A stretch of 64,000 nucleotides of DNA, from positions 248,001 through 312,000 of the forward strand of contig NZ_JAHEHX010000021.1 in assembly GCF_024639685.1 (NCBI RefSeq). Direction: 5' to 3'. The position numbers were made by a program, and so were the translations under genes. Numbering within the stretch: the first letter of the stretch is position 1; the number at the start of each line of letters is the position of its first letter. The notes below the pieces were generated by a model. The model ran no database searches, was not told the origin of the DNA, and saw only the letters and a list, made by a program, of their open reading frames with translations. Of this stretch, positions 1 through 10,381 are shown one piece after another. The stretch is from Polaribacter sp. (lineage in GTDB: Bacteria > Bacteroidota > Bacteroidia > Flavobacteriales > Flavobacteriaceae).

Positions 1-702
1 TTTATCACCACCACCTAAAAAACCAATATAAGCTGCTAACACAGCACCAGCAACTGTAGCCATACCTCCTATCATTACTAACAGCATCTCAGACCTATTC
101 ATCTTATCTAAATAAGCCTTAATTAGTAATGGAGCTTCTGTTTGACCTAAAAATATATTACCTGCTACAGATAAACTTTCTGTTCCTGAAATACCTAAAA
201 CTTTACTTAAAGCTATAGCTAGAAGCTTCACAACTTTTTGAATAATACCTAAATAAAATAATAATGATGTTAAGGCCGAAAAGAAGATTATCGTTGGTAA
301 AACTTGAAAAGCAAAAATATACCCAAAAGTATTTACATCACCTACCATACCTGAAAACAGAAACTCGCTTCCTGCTTTGGTATATTCTAAAATTTCGATA
401 AAAATTCCGCCTATAAATTCAAAAACCTTCTGAATAAAAGCAATTTTTAGCACACCAATTGCAATTAATAATTGAATTGATAAACCTATACCTACTTTTT
501 TCCAATCAATAGCTTTTTTATTACTACTAAATAAAAATGCAATTATAATTAAAGAGCACATTCCTAAGACACCCCTCCATAAACTATTAAAAGAAAAACC
601 TTGGCTCGGTAAAATCTTACTCGCTGTTTGCACAACCTCTGTATCTTGAGAAAAAATAGACAAAGAAAAGATACAGAAAAATACGATAAGTATTTTTTTC
701 AT
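1..702 (-). CDS. NupC-family concentrative nucleoside transporter, N-terminal part (runs off window start)
   Basis: Minus-strand translation from ATG at 702: MKKILIVFFCIFSLSIFSQ... then GVLKIAFIQKVFEFIGG...FGYIFAFQVLPTIIFFSALTSLLFYLGIIQ...SLSVAGNIFLGQTEAPLLIKAYL, typical CNT family. Confidence 0.85.
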   Translation of the reverse strand, partial: MKKILIVFFCIFSLSIFSQDTEVVQTASKILPSQGFSFNSLWRGVLGMCSLIIIAFLFSSNKKAIDWKKVGIGLSIQLLIAIGVLKIAFIQKVFEFIGGIFIEILEYTKAGSEFLFSGMVGDVNTFGYIFAFQVLPTIIFFSALTSLLFYLGIIQKVVKLLAIALSKVLGISGTESLSVAGNIFLGQTEAPLLIKAYLDKMNRSEMLLVMIGGMATVAGAVLAAYIGFLGGGDK

Positions 703-722
703 AATTATAATATAAATAAGTT

Positions 723-1331
723 TTAAGAGCGTTTGCTTATTTCGTCTCTAATATTTGCTGCCAGTTCGTAATTTTCATTGGCAACAGCAAGATCTAACTG
801 TTTATTTAATTCTTTCAAGGATAACGAAGTATAGTCTTTTTTTATTGATGAAGAATCATTCTTAGAAACCATATCCTCTTTTTGATTTAAATTATTTTGT
901 ATTTCTAACTCCTCTTCTACTTTAAGATAAACACCTGCTTTATCCAAAATATTTTCATAAGTATAAATAGGAGCATCAAATCGAACTGCAATAGCAATTG
1001 CGTCTGAAGTTCTAGTATCTATGACTTCTTTTTTGCCATCTTTTTCGCAAACTAAACTTGAAAAAAACACACCATCAACTAATTTATGGATAATAACTTC
1101 TTTTATATTAATAGAAAAAGTAGCAGAAAATGTTTTAAATAAATCGTGTGTTAGTGGTCTTGGAGGCCTAATTTCTGTTTCTAAGGCAATAGCAATAGAT
1201 TGTGCTTCAAAAGCTCCAATAATAATAGGTAAAGTTCTTGTTCCTTCTATCTCGCTCAAAACCAAAGCATAAGCACCAGTTTGTGTTTGACTATAAGAAA
1301 TCCCTTTGATGGTTAATAATGTTAAACTCAT
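723..1331 (-). CDS. Bifunctional nuclease family (DUF151) protein with C-terminal UVR motif
   Basis: LPIIIGAFEAQSIAIALE and RTSDAIAIAVRFDAPIY motifs; C-terminal LKELNKQLDLAVANENYELAANIRDEI is UvrB/UvrC-like. Start placed at internal MSLTLLTIKG. Confidence 0.85.
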   Translation of the reverse strand: MSLTLLTIKGISYSQTQTGAYALVLSEIEGTRTLPIIIGAFEAQSIAIALETEIRPPRPLTHDLFKTFSATFSINIKEVIIHKLVDGVFFSSLVCEKDGKKEVIDTRTSDAIAIAVRFDAPIYTYENILDKAGVYLKVEEELEIQNNLNQKEDMVSKNDSSSIKKDYTSLSLKELNKQLDLAVANENYELAANIRDEISKRS

Positions 1332-1436
1332 AGACAAATCTACATAATTAAAAAGCAAATAAACTTTTTTTAAGAGGGCACAATTTAATAAAAATAATAG
1401 ATTGAGAACTTTTATTTCGTGAGTTTTTTAAAAAGT

Positions 1437-1470
1437 AAAAACCTACTAAAAGAATAGTAGGTTTTTTTTT
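1437..1470. terminator. Rho-independent-like hairpin downstream of etfA
   Basis: AAAACCTACTaaaagaatAGTAGGTTTTTTTTT. Confidence 0.7.
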
Positions 1471-1489
1471 AATCTTCTTTTTTAAAAAA

Positions 1490-2449
1490 TTAAGAAGCTT
1501 GTTTAAAAGCTTTTAATTTTTCTATTAAGGTTGGCACAACTTCAAAAGCGTCACCAACAATACCATAATCTGCAGCTTTAAAGAAAGGTGCCTCAGGATC
1601 AGTGTTAATAACTACTTTTACTTTTGATGCATTAATACCTGCTAAATGCTGTATCGCTCCAGAAATACCTATTGCTATGTATAAATTAGATGCAACAGGC
1701 TTACCTGTTTGACCTACGTGTTCTCCATGAGGCCTCCATCCTAAATCAGAAACTGGCTTAGAACATGCAGTAGCTGCTCCTAAAACATCAGCTAAATCTT
1801 CAACCATATTCCAATTTTCTGGCCCTTTTAAACCTCTACCTGCAGAAACTACAACTTCTGCATCTGCAATAGTAACTTTACCTGTTACTCTTTCTAGTTT
1901 TTCTGAAGTAACTCCAGAATCTACTACTGCAGCATCAAAATTTTCTGTTGATCCTGAAACTGCATTCTCATGCACACCATAAGAATTTTTAGCTACCCCA
2001 ATAATTTTATTATCTGTAGTAATTACTGTATTACTAAAACCTTTATTTGAGAACGCTTTTCTTTTTACTCTAAAAGGAGCTGTTGAACTTGGTAATTCTA
2101 CTACATTTGATGCATAGCCTGCATCTAAAGCTACTGCTAATAATGGTGCTGCATGTAAAGTATCAATACTTGAATCTAAAACAACCACTGATGCTCCAAC
2201 AGATGAAGCTGCCTGCTCAATAACAGAGGCATACTTTTTTGCATTAAAAGTTGATAATGAATCATTAGTAACTGAAAGTACTTTTTCTGCACCATAAGTA
2301 TACAGCTCTTCATTATTATTAGCGTTTATTGTTATAGCTACAAGATTGCTACCTAATTGCTCAGCAACTTTTTTGGCATAAGAAACAACTTCAAATGCAC
2401 TTTTCTTAAATTTTCCTTCTGTTGAATCTGCGAAAACTAAAACTGACAT
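1490..2449 (-). CDS. etfA: Electron transfer flavoprotein subunit alpha
   Basis: VVSAGRGLKGPENWNMVEDLADVLGAA..., GQTGKPVASNLYIAIGISGAIQHLAGI FAD-binding signature. Confidence 0.95.
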   Translation of the reverse strand: MSVLVFADSTEGKFKKSAFEVVSYAKKVAEQLGSNLVAITINANNNEELYTYGAEKVLSVTNDSLSTFNAKKYASVIEQAASSVGASVVVLDSSIDTLHAAPLLAVALDAGYASNVVELPSSTAPFRVKRKAFSNKGFSNTVITTDNKIIGVAKNSYGVHENAVSGSTENFDAAVVDSGVTSEKLERVTGKVTIADAEVVVSAGRGLKGPENWNMVEDLADVLGAATACSKPVSDLGWRPHGEHVGQTGKPVASNLYIAIGISGAIQHLAGINASKVKVVINTDPEAPFFKAADYGIVGDAFEVVPTLIEKLKAFKQAS

Positions 2450-2547
2450 ATATTTTAAGTTTTATATGTTGATTTTTTATCAAACTAAAAAAACAACAAG
2501 ATTATTTTTTATTTGTTCCGATTTTAAAACTTCGGATAATTTTATGT

Positions 2548-3294
2548 TTAAATTACTTTAGCTTCATTGTGCAACAAGTTAATTAACTCATCTACATTAT
2601 CTGCATCAATCAATTTAACTGCACCCTTTGGCGCTGGTTTTTCAAAAGATTCAATAGATGTTGCATCCTCTGCTAAAATAGGTTCTAAAACATTTAAAGG
2701 TTTTTTACGAGCCATCATAATTCCACGCATATTAGGTATACGCAAATCTTTCTCTTCTACAATTCCTTTTTGACCACCAATTACTAATGGTAATGAGGTA
2801 CTTAAAGTTTCATTTCCTCCATCAATTTCTCTAACTGCTGTTACTAAAGTACCATCTACTTCTATACCCACACAACCATTTACAAAATTGAAATCTACTA
2901 ATGCAGCTAACATTCCAGGAACCATACCACCATTATAGTCAATTGATTCTCTACCTGCTAAAACTAAATCATACCCACCGCTTTTAACAACCTCTGCTAA
3001 CTGTTTTGCAACAGACAAACCATCTGCAGCATCTACATTTACACGAATAGCATCATCTGCACCAATTGCTAAGGCTTTACGTAATGTTGGTTCTGTAGTT
3101 GCATTACCAACATTAACAACAGTTACACTTGCACCATGCTTTTCTTTAAACCACATTGCTCTTGTTAAACTGAACTCATCATAAGGATTGATTACAAATT
3201 GTACTCCATTAGTATCGAATTTTGTATCTCCTTCTGTAAAATTAATCTTAGAAGTAGTATCTGGAACGTGACTTATACAAACCAATATTTTCAT
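2548..3294 (-). CDS. etfB: Electron transfer flavoprotein subunit beta
   Basis: MKILVCISHVPDTTSKI..., INPYDEFSLTRA, LVLAGRESIDYNGGMVPGMLA. Confidence 0.95.
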   Translation of the reverse strand: MKILVCISHVPDTTSKINFTEGDTKFDTNGVQFVINPYDEFSLTRAMWFKEKHGASVTVVNVGNATTEPTLRKALAIGADDAIRVNVDAADGLSVAKQLAEVVKSGGYDLVLAGRESIDYNGGMVPGMLAALVDFNFVNGCVGIEVDGTLVTAVREIDGGNETLSTSLPLVIGGQKGIVEEKDLRIPNMRGIMMARKKPLNVLEPILAEDATSIESFEKPAPKGAVKLIDADNVDELINLLHNEAKVI

Positions 3295-3440
3295 AAAATT
3301 CTATTTTTCGTTTATTAATCGATAACAAAATTAATGATTTTTTTTAAAAAATACTATGCATGCATAATAAATTTTTTGTTAAAAAATTGATATGATAAGT
3401 TTCTGAGTTTTATTTTAAATAATTCTAAAAAACAGCTGGA

Positions 3441-4222
3441 TTATTTATAAATGAACTTAAATTTCTCATAAGACACTTTTGTTTTTGGCCCTGCTACTTG
3501 AGTATAAGCCCCTGCTTTAAAGAAAAAATTACCATCCATTGTTTTCCATAAATCACTAAGATTATACGAAATAACTCTTGCTTCATTTTTAGTCAGGTTT
3601 TTAATTTCTACGGCTAACTCATCTCCATCGCCAAGAATTTTAATAATACATTCTATCCTATCTTTTTCATCAAATGAGGTAAAAAAATCGTTTTCTACAT
3701 CTCCTTCGTTTTTTAAATAACTTTCTGTAACTACAACTCTTATATCATTTCCTCCTGCAATTTCCACTCTCAATAAAGGCCTTTTTACTCCTTTTGCATC
3801 ATTATGTATTTGACCAATGGTAACTCCTTTATTAGGGCTAGCATCTGGTACATCTTCAAAGGAGGCAATAAAATGCATAGCACTCTTAGCACTTAAATAT
3901 AAATCTTTCTCTTGTCTAATTTCGATTCTATCACTTTTTTGACCTGGAGAAATTAAAATCATTTTTCCATCTAACACATAGAAATAATCTTTGAAACAAA
4001 GTTCTTCTGCTTTTTTTAAATCTAACTTTGTTTTACCTTGATTTGTATAATAATGGAGTTTCGCATCAACTAAAGCTTATTAAGTTTTTCAATATCACCA
4101 GGCTTTATATTACAATTTACTGTGTTCTTCTGACAGTAACCTAAAGTTAGGTTAAAGAGTGCATACACAACAAAAAATATATAATTTAAATTGATAAAAT
4201 TAAGTTTAATAAACTTTTTAAT
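3441..4222 (-). pseudogene. Polysaccharide lyase family 7 (alginate lyase)-like gene, apparently inactivated
   Basis: C-terminal ORF has PL7-like motifs RIEIR, IGQIH and FFKAGAYTQ. The upstream coding sequence (KKFIKLNFINLNYIFFVVYALFNLTLGYCQKNTVNCNIKPGDIEKLNK) is in another frame, joined by a 1-nt deletion near 4078, and starts with ATT instead of ATG. Confidence 0.75.
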
Positions 4223-4386
4223 ATTTTGTTAATATAATCTATTATATAAACAATTTAAAGATACTAATTTTTTCAAAAAATTATTCCATAATTTATGAAG
4301 GATGATGTTAATAAATTCAATTTGTTGCGTTGTTATAATTCTAAAGATATCAATAAAAGTTATGATTTGTTTAGATCAAAATTCAC

Positions 4387-4394
4387 TACTTTTG
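4387..4394 (+). promoter_or_regulatory. Bacteroidetes -7 promoter box (TAnnTTTG)
   Basis: TACTTTTG 30 nt upstream of the PDH E1-beta start. Confidence 0.55.
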
Positions 4395-4424
4395 TTTTTT
4401 ATTTTTAATATACGATAATAACAA

Positions 4425-5402
4425 ATGAAAACAGTTCAATTTAGAGAAGCTATTTGCGAAGCAATGAGCGAAGAAATGCGCAGAGATGAAAGCATTTATT
4501 TAATGGGTGAAGAAGTTGCTGAATATAATGGTGCTTATAAGGCTAGTAAAGGAATGCTAGATGAGTTCGGTGAAAAAAGAGTTATTGATACTCCTATTGC
4601 TGAACTTGGTTTTGCAGGAATAGCAATCGGTTCTGCTATGAATGGTAACAGACCAATTGTAGAATATATGACATTTAATTTCTCTTTAGTTGGAATTGAT
4701 CAAATTATAAACAATGCTGCAAAAATTAGACAAATGTCTGGAGGTCAGTTCAACTGTCCTATTGTTTTTAGGGGACCTACAGCTTCTGCTGGTCAACTAG
4801 GTGCAACTCACTCTCAGGCTTTTGAAAACTGGTTTGCAAACACACCTGGTTTAAAAGTTATTGTGCCTTCAAATCCTTATGACGCAAAAGGTTTATTAAA
4901 AGCTGCAATTAGAGATGATGATCCAGTAATTTTTATGGAATCTGAACAAATGTATGGTGATAAAATGGAAATTCCTGAAGGAGAGTACATTATACCTATT
5001 GGAGTTGCAGATATTAAAAGAGAAGGAACTGATGTAACTATAGTTTCTTTTGGTAAAATTATCAAAGAAGCATACAAAGCTGCTGAAGAATTAGCCAAAG
5101 AAAATATTTCTGTAGAAATTATCGATTTAAGAACGGTAAGACCAATGGACCATGATGCTATTTTAACTTCTGTAAAGAAAACAAATCGTTTGGTAATTCT
5201 AGAAGAAGCATGGCCGTTCGCAAGTGTTGCTTCAGAAATCACATATAGAATACAAGACAAAGCATTTGATTATTTAGATGCCCCTATCAAAAGAATAACA
5301 ACTGCAGATACTCCAGCTCCTTATTCTCCAGTATTACTTGAGAAATGGATTCCAAATCATAATGATGTTGTGAAAGCTGTAAAAGAAGTTTTATATTTAT
5401 AA
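4425..5402 (+). CDS. Pyruvate dehydrogenase complex E1 component beta subunit
   Basis: MKTVQFREAICEAMSEEMRRDESIYLMGEEVAEYNGAYKASKGM...; transketolase-like PYR domain and C-terminal domain. Confidence 0.93.
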   Translation: MKTVQFREAICEAMSEEMRRDESIYLMGEEVAEYNGAYKASKGMLDEFGEKRVIDTPIAELGFAGIAIGSAMNGNRPIVEYMTFNFSLVGIDQIINNAAKIRQMSGGQFNCPIVFRGPTASAGQLGATHSQAFENWFANTPGLKVIVPSNPYDAKGLLKAAIRDDDPVIFMESEQMYGDKMEIPEGEYIIPIGVADIKREGTDVTIVSFGKIIKEAYKAAEELAKENISVEIIDLRTVRPMDHDAILTSVKKTNRLVILEEAWPFASVASEITYRIQDKAFDYLDAPIKRITTADTPAPYSPVLLEKWIPNHNDVVKAVKEVLYL

Positions 5403-5424
5403 AGATTTTCACTTTAAAAATTAT

Positions 5425-5462
5425 AAAAAATCCTTTTTTCTCAATTGAAAAAAGGATTTTTT
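5425..5462 (+). terminator. Rho-independent terminator
   Basis: AAAAAATCCTTTTTTCtcaattGAAAAAAGGATTTTTT. Confidence 0.8.
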
Positions 5463-5543
5463 ATTGATATCATAATATTCAATTTATGCGAAATTCATTG
5501 CGTAAATTTACTCTTTAAATTTCTCTGAAGATTAAGCTTTCAC

Positions 5544-5551
5544 TATTTTTG
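5544..5551 (+). promoter_or_regulatory. Bacteroidetes -7 promoter box
   Basis: TATTTTTG 27 nt upstream of ppa. Confidence 0.5.
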
Positions 5552-5577
5552 CTGCAAAATAATTCAGTAAAAAAATA

Positions 5578-6111
5578 ATGAGCAAAGAACAAAAAAAACA
5601 AGTAACATTTGACGTACTTATAGAAATACCTAAAGGGAGTAGAAACAAATACGAATATGACTTTACTCTCCATAAAATACGTTTTGATAGAATGTTATTC
5701 TCTTCTATGATGTACCCTGGAGATTATGGGTTTATACCAGAAACTCTAGCATTAGATTCAGATCCATTAGATGTTTTAGTATTAGGTCACCAACCTACTT
5801 ATCCAATGGTAGTTATGGAAGTAAGACCAATTGGAGTATTCTATATGACTGATGAAAAAGGGCCAGATGAAAAAGTTATTTGTGTACCTGTTTCTGATCC
5901 AATTTGGAGTAAAAAATCAGATATTACAGATTTAAACCCACATAGACTAAAAGAAATTGAACACTTTTTTCAAGTTTATAAAGACTTAGAAAAGAAAAAA
6001 GTTGACACTGGAGGATGGGGAAATGCAGAAGCAGCTATAAAAATTTATAACGAATGTGTAGCACGATATGACAATAGTGAACACAAGAAAAAAAGAACTT
6101 TTACTATTTAA
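5578..6111 (+). CDS. ppa: Inorganic pyrophosphatase, family I (soluble)
   Basis: IEIPKGSRNKYEYD, YPGDYGFIPETLALDSDPLDVLVLG. Confidence 0.95.
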   Translation: MSKEQKKQVTFDVLIEIPKGSRNKYEYDFTLHKIRFDRMLFSSMMYPGDYGFIPETLALDSDPLDVLVLGHQPTYPMVVMEVRPIGVFYMTDEKGPDEKVICVPVSDPIWSKKSDITDLNPHRLKEIEHFFQVYKDLEKKKVDTGGWGNAEAAIKIYNECVARYDNSEHKKKRTFTI

Positions 6112-6128
6112 TTAGTCAAAAAAGAATA

Positions 6129-6165
6129 CACAAAACATCTTAATTTATTAAGATGTTTTTTTGTG
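6129..6165 (+). terminator. Rho-independent terminator
   Basis: CACAAAACATCTTAATttaTTAAGATGTTTTTTTGTG. Confidence 0.8.
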
Positions 6166-6324
6166 CATAAAATTATTTTTTAGCTTCATTATATAATACA
6201 AAAACATAAAAGAAATACAATCAAATCTTCATTAATTTATAAAAGTGAAAATATAATAATTTAAGAGTTAAATAAATAAATAATCTTTAATTTCTATAGT
6301 CTTTTTTTATCAATTTAATTTTAT

Positions 6325-6332
6325 TACTTTTG
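6325..6332 (+). promoter_or_regulatory. Bacteroidetes -7 promoter box
   Basis: TACTTTTG 42 nt upstream of hppA. Confidence 0.5.
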
Positions 6333-6373
6333 GCCTCGTTTTAAAATTCAATAATTTAAATTAACTAACAAAT

Positions 6374-8761
6374 ATGGAATTATTAGTAAACTATTTATGG
6401 GCTTTTGGTCTTTTAGCCCTTGCTTTCGTTTTTATTAAAAGTGCTTGGGTTTCTAAGCAAGATGAAGGTGAAGACAGAATGAAAAGAATTGCAAAAAATA
6501 TTGCTGATGGAGCAATGTCTTTTCTAAAAGCTGAGTACAAAGTACTTGCAATTTTTGTGGTAGCAGTAGCTATCCTATTATACTTTAAAGGAAGTGCAGA
6601 AGTAGGGTCTAGTGGAGTTGTGGCAATATCTTTTATTATAGGGGCAATTTGTTCTGCTTTAGCAGGATTTATTGGAATGAAAGTAGCAACAAAAGCCAAT
6701 GTAAGAACTACACAAGCTGCAAGAACATCTTTAGGAAGAGCATTAGAGGTTGCCTTTGCAGGTGGAGCTGTAATGGGACTTGGTGTTGTTGGTCTTGGTG
6801 TATTAGGATTGAGTGGTTTATTCATGATTTATCAAAATATATGGCCAGGTGCTGAAAACTTAACACTAGTATTAAACGTTCTTTCTGGTTTCTCATTAGG
6901 TGCTTCTTCAATTGCTTTATTTGCAAGAGTTGGTGGTGGTATTTACACAAAGGCAGCTGATGTTGGTGCTGATTTAGTTGGTAAAGTAGAAGCTGGAATT
7001 CCTGAAGATCATCCATTAAATCCTGCAACAATTGCAGATAACGTTGGTGATAATGTAGGTGATGTTGCTGGAATGGGAGCAGATTTATTTGAATCTTATG
7101 TAGGTTCAATTATTGGTACTATGGTTTTAGGTGCTTTTATTATTACACCTGACTTAAATGGATTAGGTGCTGTTTACTTACCATTAGTATTAGCTGCTGT
7201 TGGAATTGTGATGTCAATTTTAGGGTCATTCTTTGTAAGAGTAAAAGATGGAGGAAATCCTCAAACTGCTTTAAATATTGGTGAATTTGGATCAGCTGGT
7301 TTAATGGTTGTTGCATCTTATTTTATAATTAATGCTCTAATTCCTGAAGCTGTAGAAGGTTTACCTTTTGGTGCTATGGGTGTATTTTGGGCAACTATTG
7401 CTGGTTTAGTAGCTGGTTTAGCTGTAGGTAAAATAACAGAATATTACACAGCTACAGGAAAAGGACCTGTTAATTCAATTGTTGAACAATCTGAAACTGG
7501 ATCTGCAACAAATATTATTGCTGGTTTAGGTGTTGGAATGATGTCCACTGCTATACCAATTATTTTAATAGCTGCTGCAATTATTGTTTCACATCATTAT
7601 GCTGGGTTATATGGTATTGCAATTGCTGCTGTTGGTATGTTAGCAAACACTGGTATTCAATTAGCTGTAGATGCTTATGGTCCCATATGTGATAATGCTG
7701 GTGGTATTGCTGAAATGGCAGAATTACCAAGTGAAGTTAGAGAACGTACTGATAAATTAGATGCTGTTGGTAACACAACTGCTGCTGTTGGTAAAGGTTT
7801 TGCAATTGCATCTGCTGCTTTAACAGCATTGGCTTTATTTGCTGCTTTTATGAAAACTGCTAATGTTACAGCTATTGATGTTTCTCAGCCTAAAATTATG
7901 GCAGGATTATTAGTTGGTGGAATGTTGCCATTCGTTTTTTCTGCATTATCTATGAATGCTGTAGGTAGAGCTGCAATGGCTATGATTGAAGAAGTACGTC
8001 GTCAGTTTAGAGATATTCCTCAATTAAAAGCTGCTTTAGAAGTTATGAGAGCAGTAGATTCTGATATGACAAAAGCAACTAAAGAGCAAAGAGCAATTTT
8101 TGATGCTGCTGATGGTGTTGCTGAATATGACAAATGTGTTGATATCTCTACAAAGGCATCAATTAAAGAAATGGTTTTACCAGGTTTATTAGCTATTGCT
8201 GTTCCTGTTGCTGTTGGTTTTATTGGTGGTTCAGAAATGCTAGGAGGTTTATTAGCTGGTGTAACAACATGTGGTGTTTTAATGGCAATCTTTCAATCAA
8301 ATGCAGGTGGTGCTTGGGATAATGCTAAGAAGACTATTGAAGAACAAGGAAAAAAAGGAACTGATGCTCATAAAGCAGCAGTTGTAGGAGACACAGTTGG
8401 TGATCCTTTTAAAGACACTTCTGGACCTTCTTTAAATATTCTTTTAAAACTAATGTCTGTTGTTGCTTTAGTAATTGCACCAAGTATTGCAATGAATAGT
8501 GCAGATGTATCTGATTACAATACTAAGAAAGAAGTAAAAGTAGAGATCAAACAAACTACTGGAGATTTAGCAATGGCTACAATTACAACAACAAAAACTA
8601 TTGATGGAGTTGTTACTGAAGATATTCAAAAAATTGAGGGAACTGTTGAAGAAATAGAAAAAAAAGCAAAAGAAGCTGGAGAAATAGCTTCTGTAAATGT
8701 TTCTAAAAATAAAAAAGAAGTAACAAAAAAAATTGAAGTTATTGTTGAGAAACAAGAGTAA
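6374..8761 (+). CDS. hppA: Membrane-bound ion-translocating pyrophosphatase, K+-dependent type, with charged C-terminal tail
   Basis: [69 protein letters not shown] has Ala at the K+-dependence position; ~80-aa K/E-rich C-terminal extension. Confidence 0.95.
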   Translation: MELLVNYLWAFGLLALAFVFIKSAWVSKQDEGEDRMKRIAKNIADGAMSFLKAEYKVLAIFVVAVAILLYFKGSAEVGSSGVVAISFIIGAICSALAGFIGMKVATKANVRTTQAARTSLGRALEVAFAGGAVMGLGVVGLGVLGLSGLFMIYQNIWPGAENLTLVLNVLSGFSLGASSIALFARVGGGIYTKAADVGADLVGKVEAGIPEDHPLNPATIADNVGDNVGDVAGMGADLFESYVGSIIGTMVLGAFIITPDLNGLGAVYLPLVLAAVGIVMSILGSFFVRVKDGGNPQTALNIGEFGSAGLMVVASYFIINALIPEAVEGLPFGAMGVFWATIAGLVAGLAVGKITEYYTATGKGPVNSIVEQSETGSATNIIAGLGVGMMSTAIPIILIAAAIIVSHHYAGLYGIAIAAVGMLANTGIQLAVDAYGPICDNAGGIAEMAELPSEVRERTDKLDAVGNTTAAVGKGFAIASAALTALALFAAFMKTANVTAIDVSQPKIMAGLLVGGMLPFVFSALSMNAVGRAAMAMIEEVRRQFRDIPQLKAALEVMRAVDSDMTKATKEQRAIFDAADGVAEYDKCVDISTKASIKEMVLPGLLAIAVPVAVGFIGGSEMLGGLLAGVTTCGVLMAIFQSNAGGAWDNAKKTIEEQGKKGTDAHKAAVVGDTVGDPFKDTSGPSLNILLKLMSVVALVIAPSIAMNSADVSDYNTKKEVKVEIKQTTGDLAMATITTTKTIDGVVTEDIQKIEGTVEEIEKKAKEAGEIASVNVSKNKKEVTKKIEVIVEKQE

Positions 8762-8780
8762 ATTCAATTTAAATTATTTA

Positions 8781-8810
8781 AAAAAGCATCCAAAATTGGA
8801 TGCTTTTTTT
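8781..8810. terminator. Bidirectional terminator between convergent hppA and pxpC
   Basis: AAAAAGCATCCAaaatTGGATGCTTTTTTT. Confidence 0.8.
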
Positions 8811-9657
8811 ATGGAATTAATTTAAACTTAAATTTGTTATTAGTTGTCTTTTGAGCTAATATATTTATTGAATTTTCTGTTAATTGTATTATTCTTGGAT
8901 ATCCTCCAGTAACTTGACAATCTCTCATTAATACAATTAATTTACCTGAAGGCGTTATCTGAACAGTACCTGGAATAACAGCTGATGTTAGAATTTGTTC
9001 AAAATTATTTTCTACTATTTCATTCAGTTTAAAACCCATTCTATTATTATCTATAGATAATGAAAAAGATTTCTCAAATAATATATTTTGTTGTTCTTTA
9101 TTTAATAAATCAAATTCAGGTCCTTTAAAACATTCTATTATTTCTGATTCAAAATGATTTTTACTTATTTTTATTAATGAATTTGAATCTCTTAAATCTT
9201 GATCAAATGTATTATAATTTATAATATCGTTTTTTTTGAGAAGAAAATTTTTTGTGACATTTCGATAAAAACTTCTACTACCTAATTTTATTTCTGATAA
9301 AAAACCTCCTTTTACAGCAATGTAACAACGGACACCATACTTCACTTTTCCAAAGGATAAAACGTCATGTTTTTCGACTATAATTCTTTGATTTATTGAA
9401 ATAGGTTTATCGTTAATAGTAGGTGAAAAATTTCCACCAGAAATTGCAATCTCAGTATTTTCTAAAAATAAAAATTTACAAGCTCCTAGTGTTATTTCAA
9501 TAACAGCAGCATCTAGAGAATTATTTAAAATATGATTTGTTAAATCAGATGAAAAAAAATCCATAACTCCAGAAACAGGTACTCCAATTGATGCAAAACC
9601 AACTCTTCCTTTATCCTGTATAGATGTAAAAAAACCTGCTTTTAAAACTTTAAGCAT
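8809..9657 (-). CDS. pxpC: 5-oxoprolinase subunit C (biotin-dependent carboxyltransferase / AHS2 family)
   Basis: VLKAGFFTSIQDKGRVGFASIGVPVSGVMD; operon with pxpB and pxpA. Confidence 0.9.
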   Translation of the reverse strand: MLKVLKAGFFTSIQDKGRVGFASIGVPVSGVMDFFSSDLTNHILNNSLDAAVIEITLGACKFLFLENTEIAISGGNFSPTINDKPISINQRIIVEKHDVLSFGKVKYGVRCYIAVKGGFLSEIKLGSRSFYRNVTKNFLLKKNDIINYNTFDQDLRDSNSLIKISKNHFESEIIECFKGPEFDLLNKEQQNILFEKSFSLSIDNNRMGFKLNEIVENNFEQILTSAVIPGTVQITPSGKLIVLMRDCQVTGGYPRIIQLTENSINILAQKTTNNKFKFKLIP

Positions 9658-10381
9658 CAGTGGAAATTTTTATTAGTTGATACTTATTTTTTAAAATTTC
9701 ATTTTCAATATGATAAAATTCTTCTAAAGAAATAGATTTGAATTTTATAAAATCACCTGCTTTTGCAAAACAAGTTACCTCTTTTTCCAAATCAAAAAAG
9801 TGTATTGGTGTTTTCCCAATAATATTCCAACCACCAGCAGATACATTAGGGTAGACACCAGTTTGCATACCTCCTATTCCAACTGCCCCCTTAACAACAT
9901 TCAATCTTGGATTGGGTTTTCTATCAAAATAGAGTCGTTCATTTAAACCTCCTAGATAAAGAAAACCTGGTAAAAAACCTATAAAGTAAATTTTGTAAAC
10001 TACCTCTGAATGTAGGTTTATAATTTCTTGAATATCTAAATTTGATTTTTGTGATATTTCTTTAAGATCTATTCCAAATTCTAAATCATAACAAACAGGA
10101 ATTTCCCATTGATAATATTTTTGTTCTTTTATATTTTGTGTTGATTTATATTCTGTTTTTAGAATAGATACTTGTTTTTTAAAGTCATTAATATAACTTC
10201 TAAAAATGACCGTTAAAGAATTATACCCTTGAATTAAATCTATAAAATCAACATTTTTATTTACTAGAAGTTTTTCTTTATAAATCAAAATATCATTCAA
10301 AATGAAATCATCAATTACTGACTTCCATTCTATCAAAATTGCCTTTTCCCCAAATCGCTTATATGTTAGATTTTCAGCCAA
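9650..10381 (-). CDS. pxpB: 5-oxoprolinase subunit B (AHS1/KipI family)
   Basis: FIGFLPGFLYLGGLNERLYFDRKPNPRLNVVKGAVGIGGMQTGVYPNVSAGGWNIIGKTP. Confidence 0.92.
   Translation of the reverse strand: MAENLTYKRFGEKAILIEWKSVIDDFILNDILIYKEKLLVNKNVDFIDLIQGYNSLTVIFRSYINDFKKQVSILKTEYKSTQNIKEQKYYQWEIPVCYDLEFGIDLKEISQKSNLDIQEIINLHSEVVYKIYFIGFLPGFLYLGGLNERLYFDRKPNPRLNVVKGAVGIGGMQTGVYPNVSAGGWNIIGKTPIHFFDLEKEVTCFAKAGDFIKFKSISLEEFYHIENEILKNKYQLIKISTDA

Noticed and set aside
3340-3375. Palindromic ATGCATGCAT in the etfB upstream region as an operator
   Set aside because: Short, AT-rich self-complementary sequence; no second site or known regulator to support it.
6822-7109. Minus-strand ORF (Gln/His/Leu-rich) inside hppA
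   Set aside because: Antisense shadow ORF with low-complexity composition; the + strand is clearly hppA.
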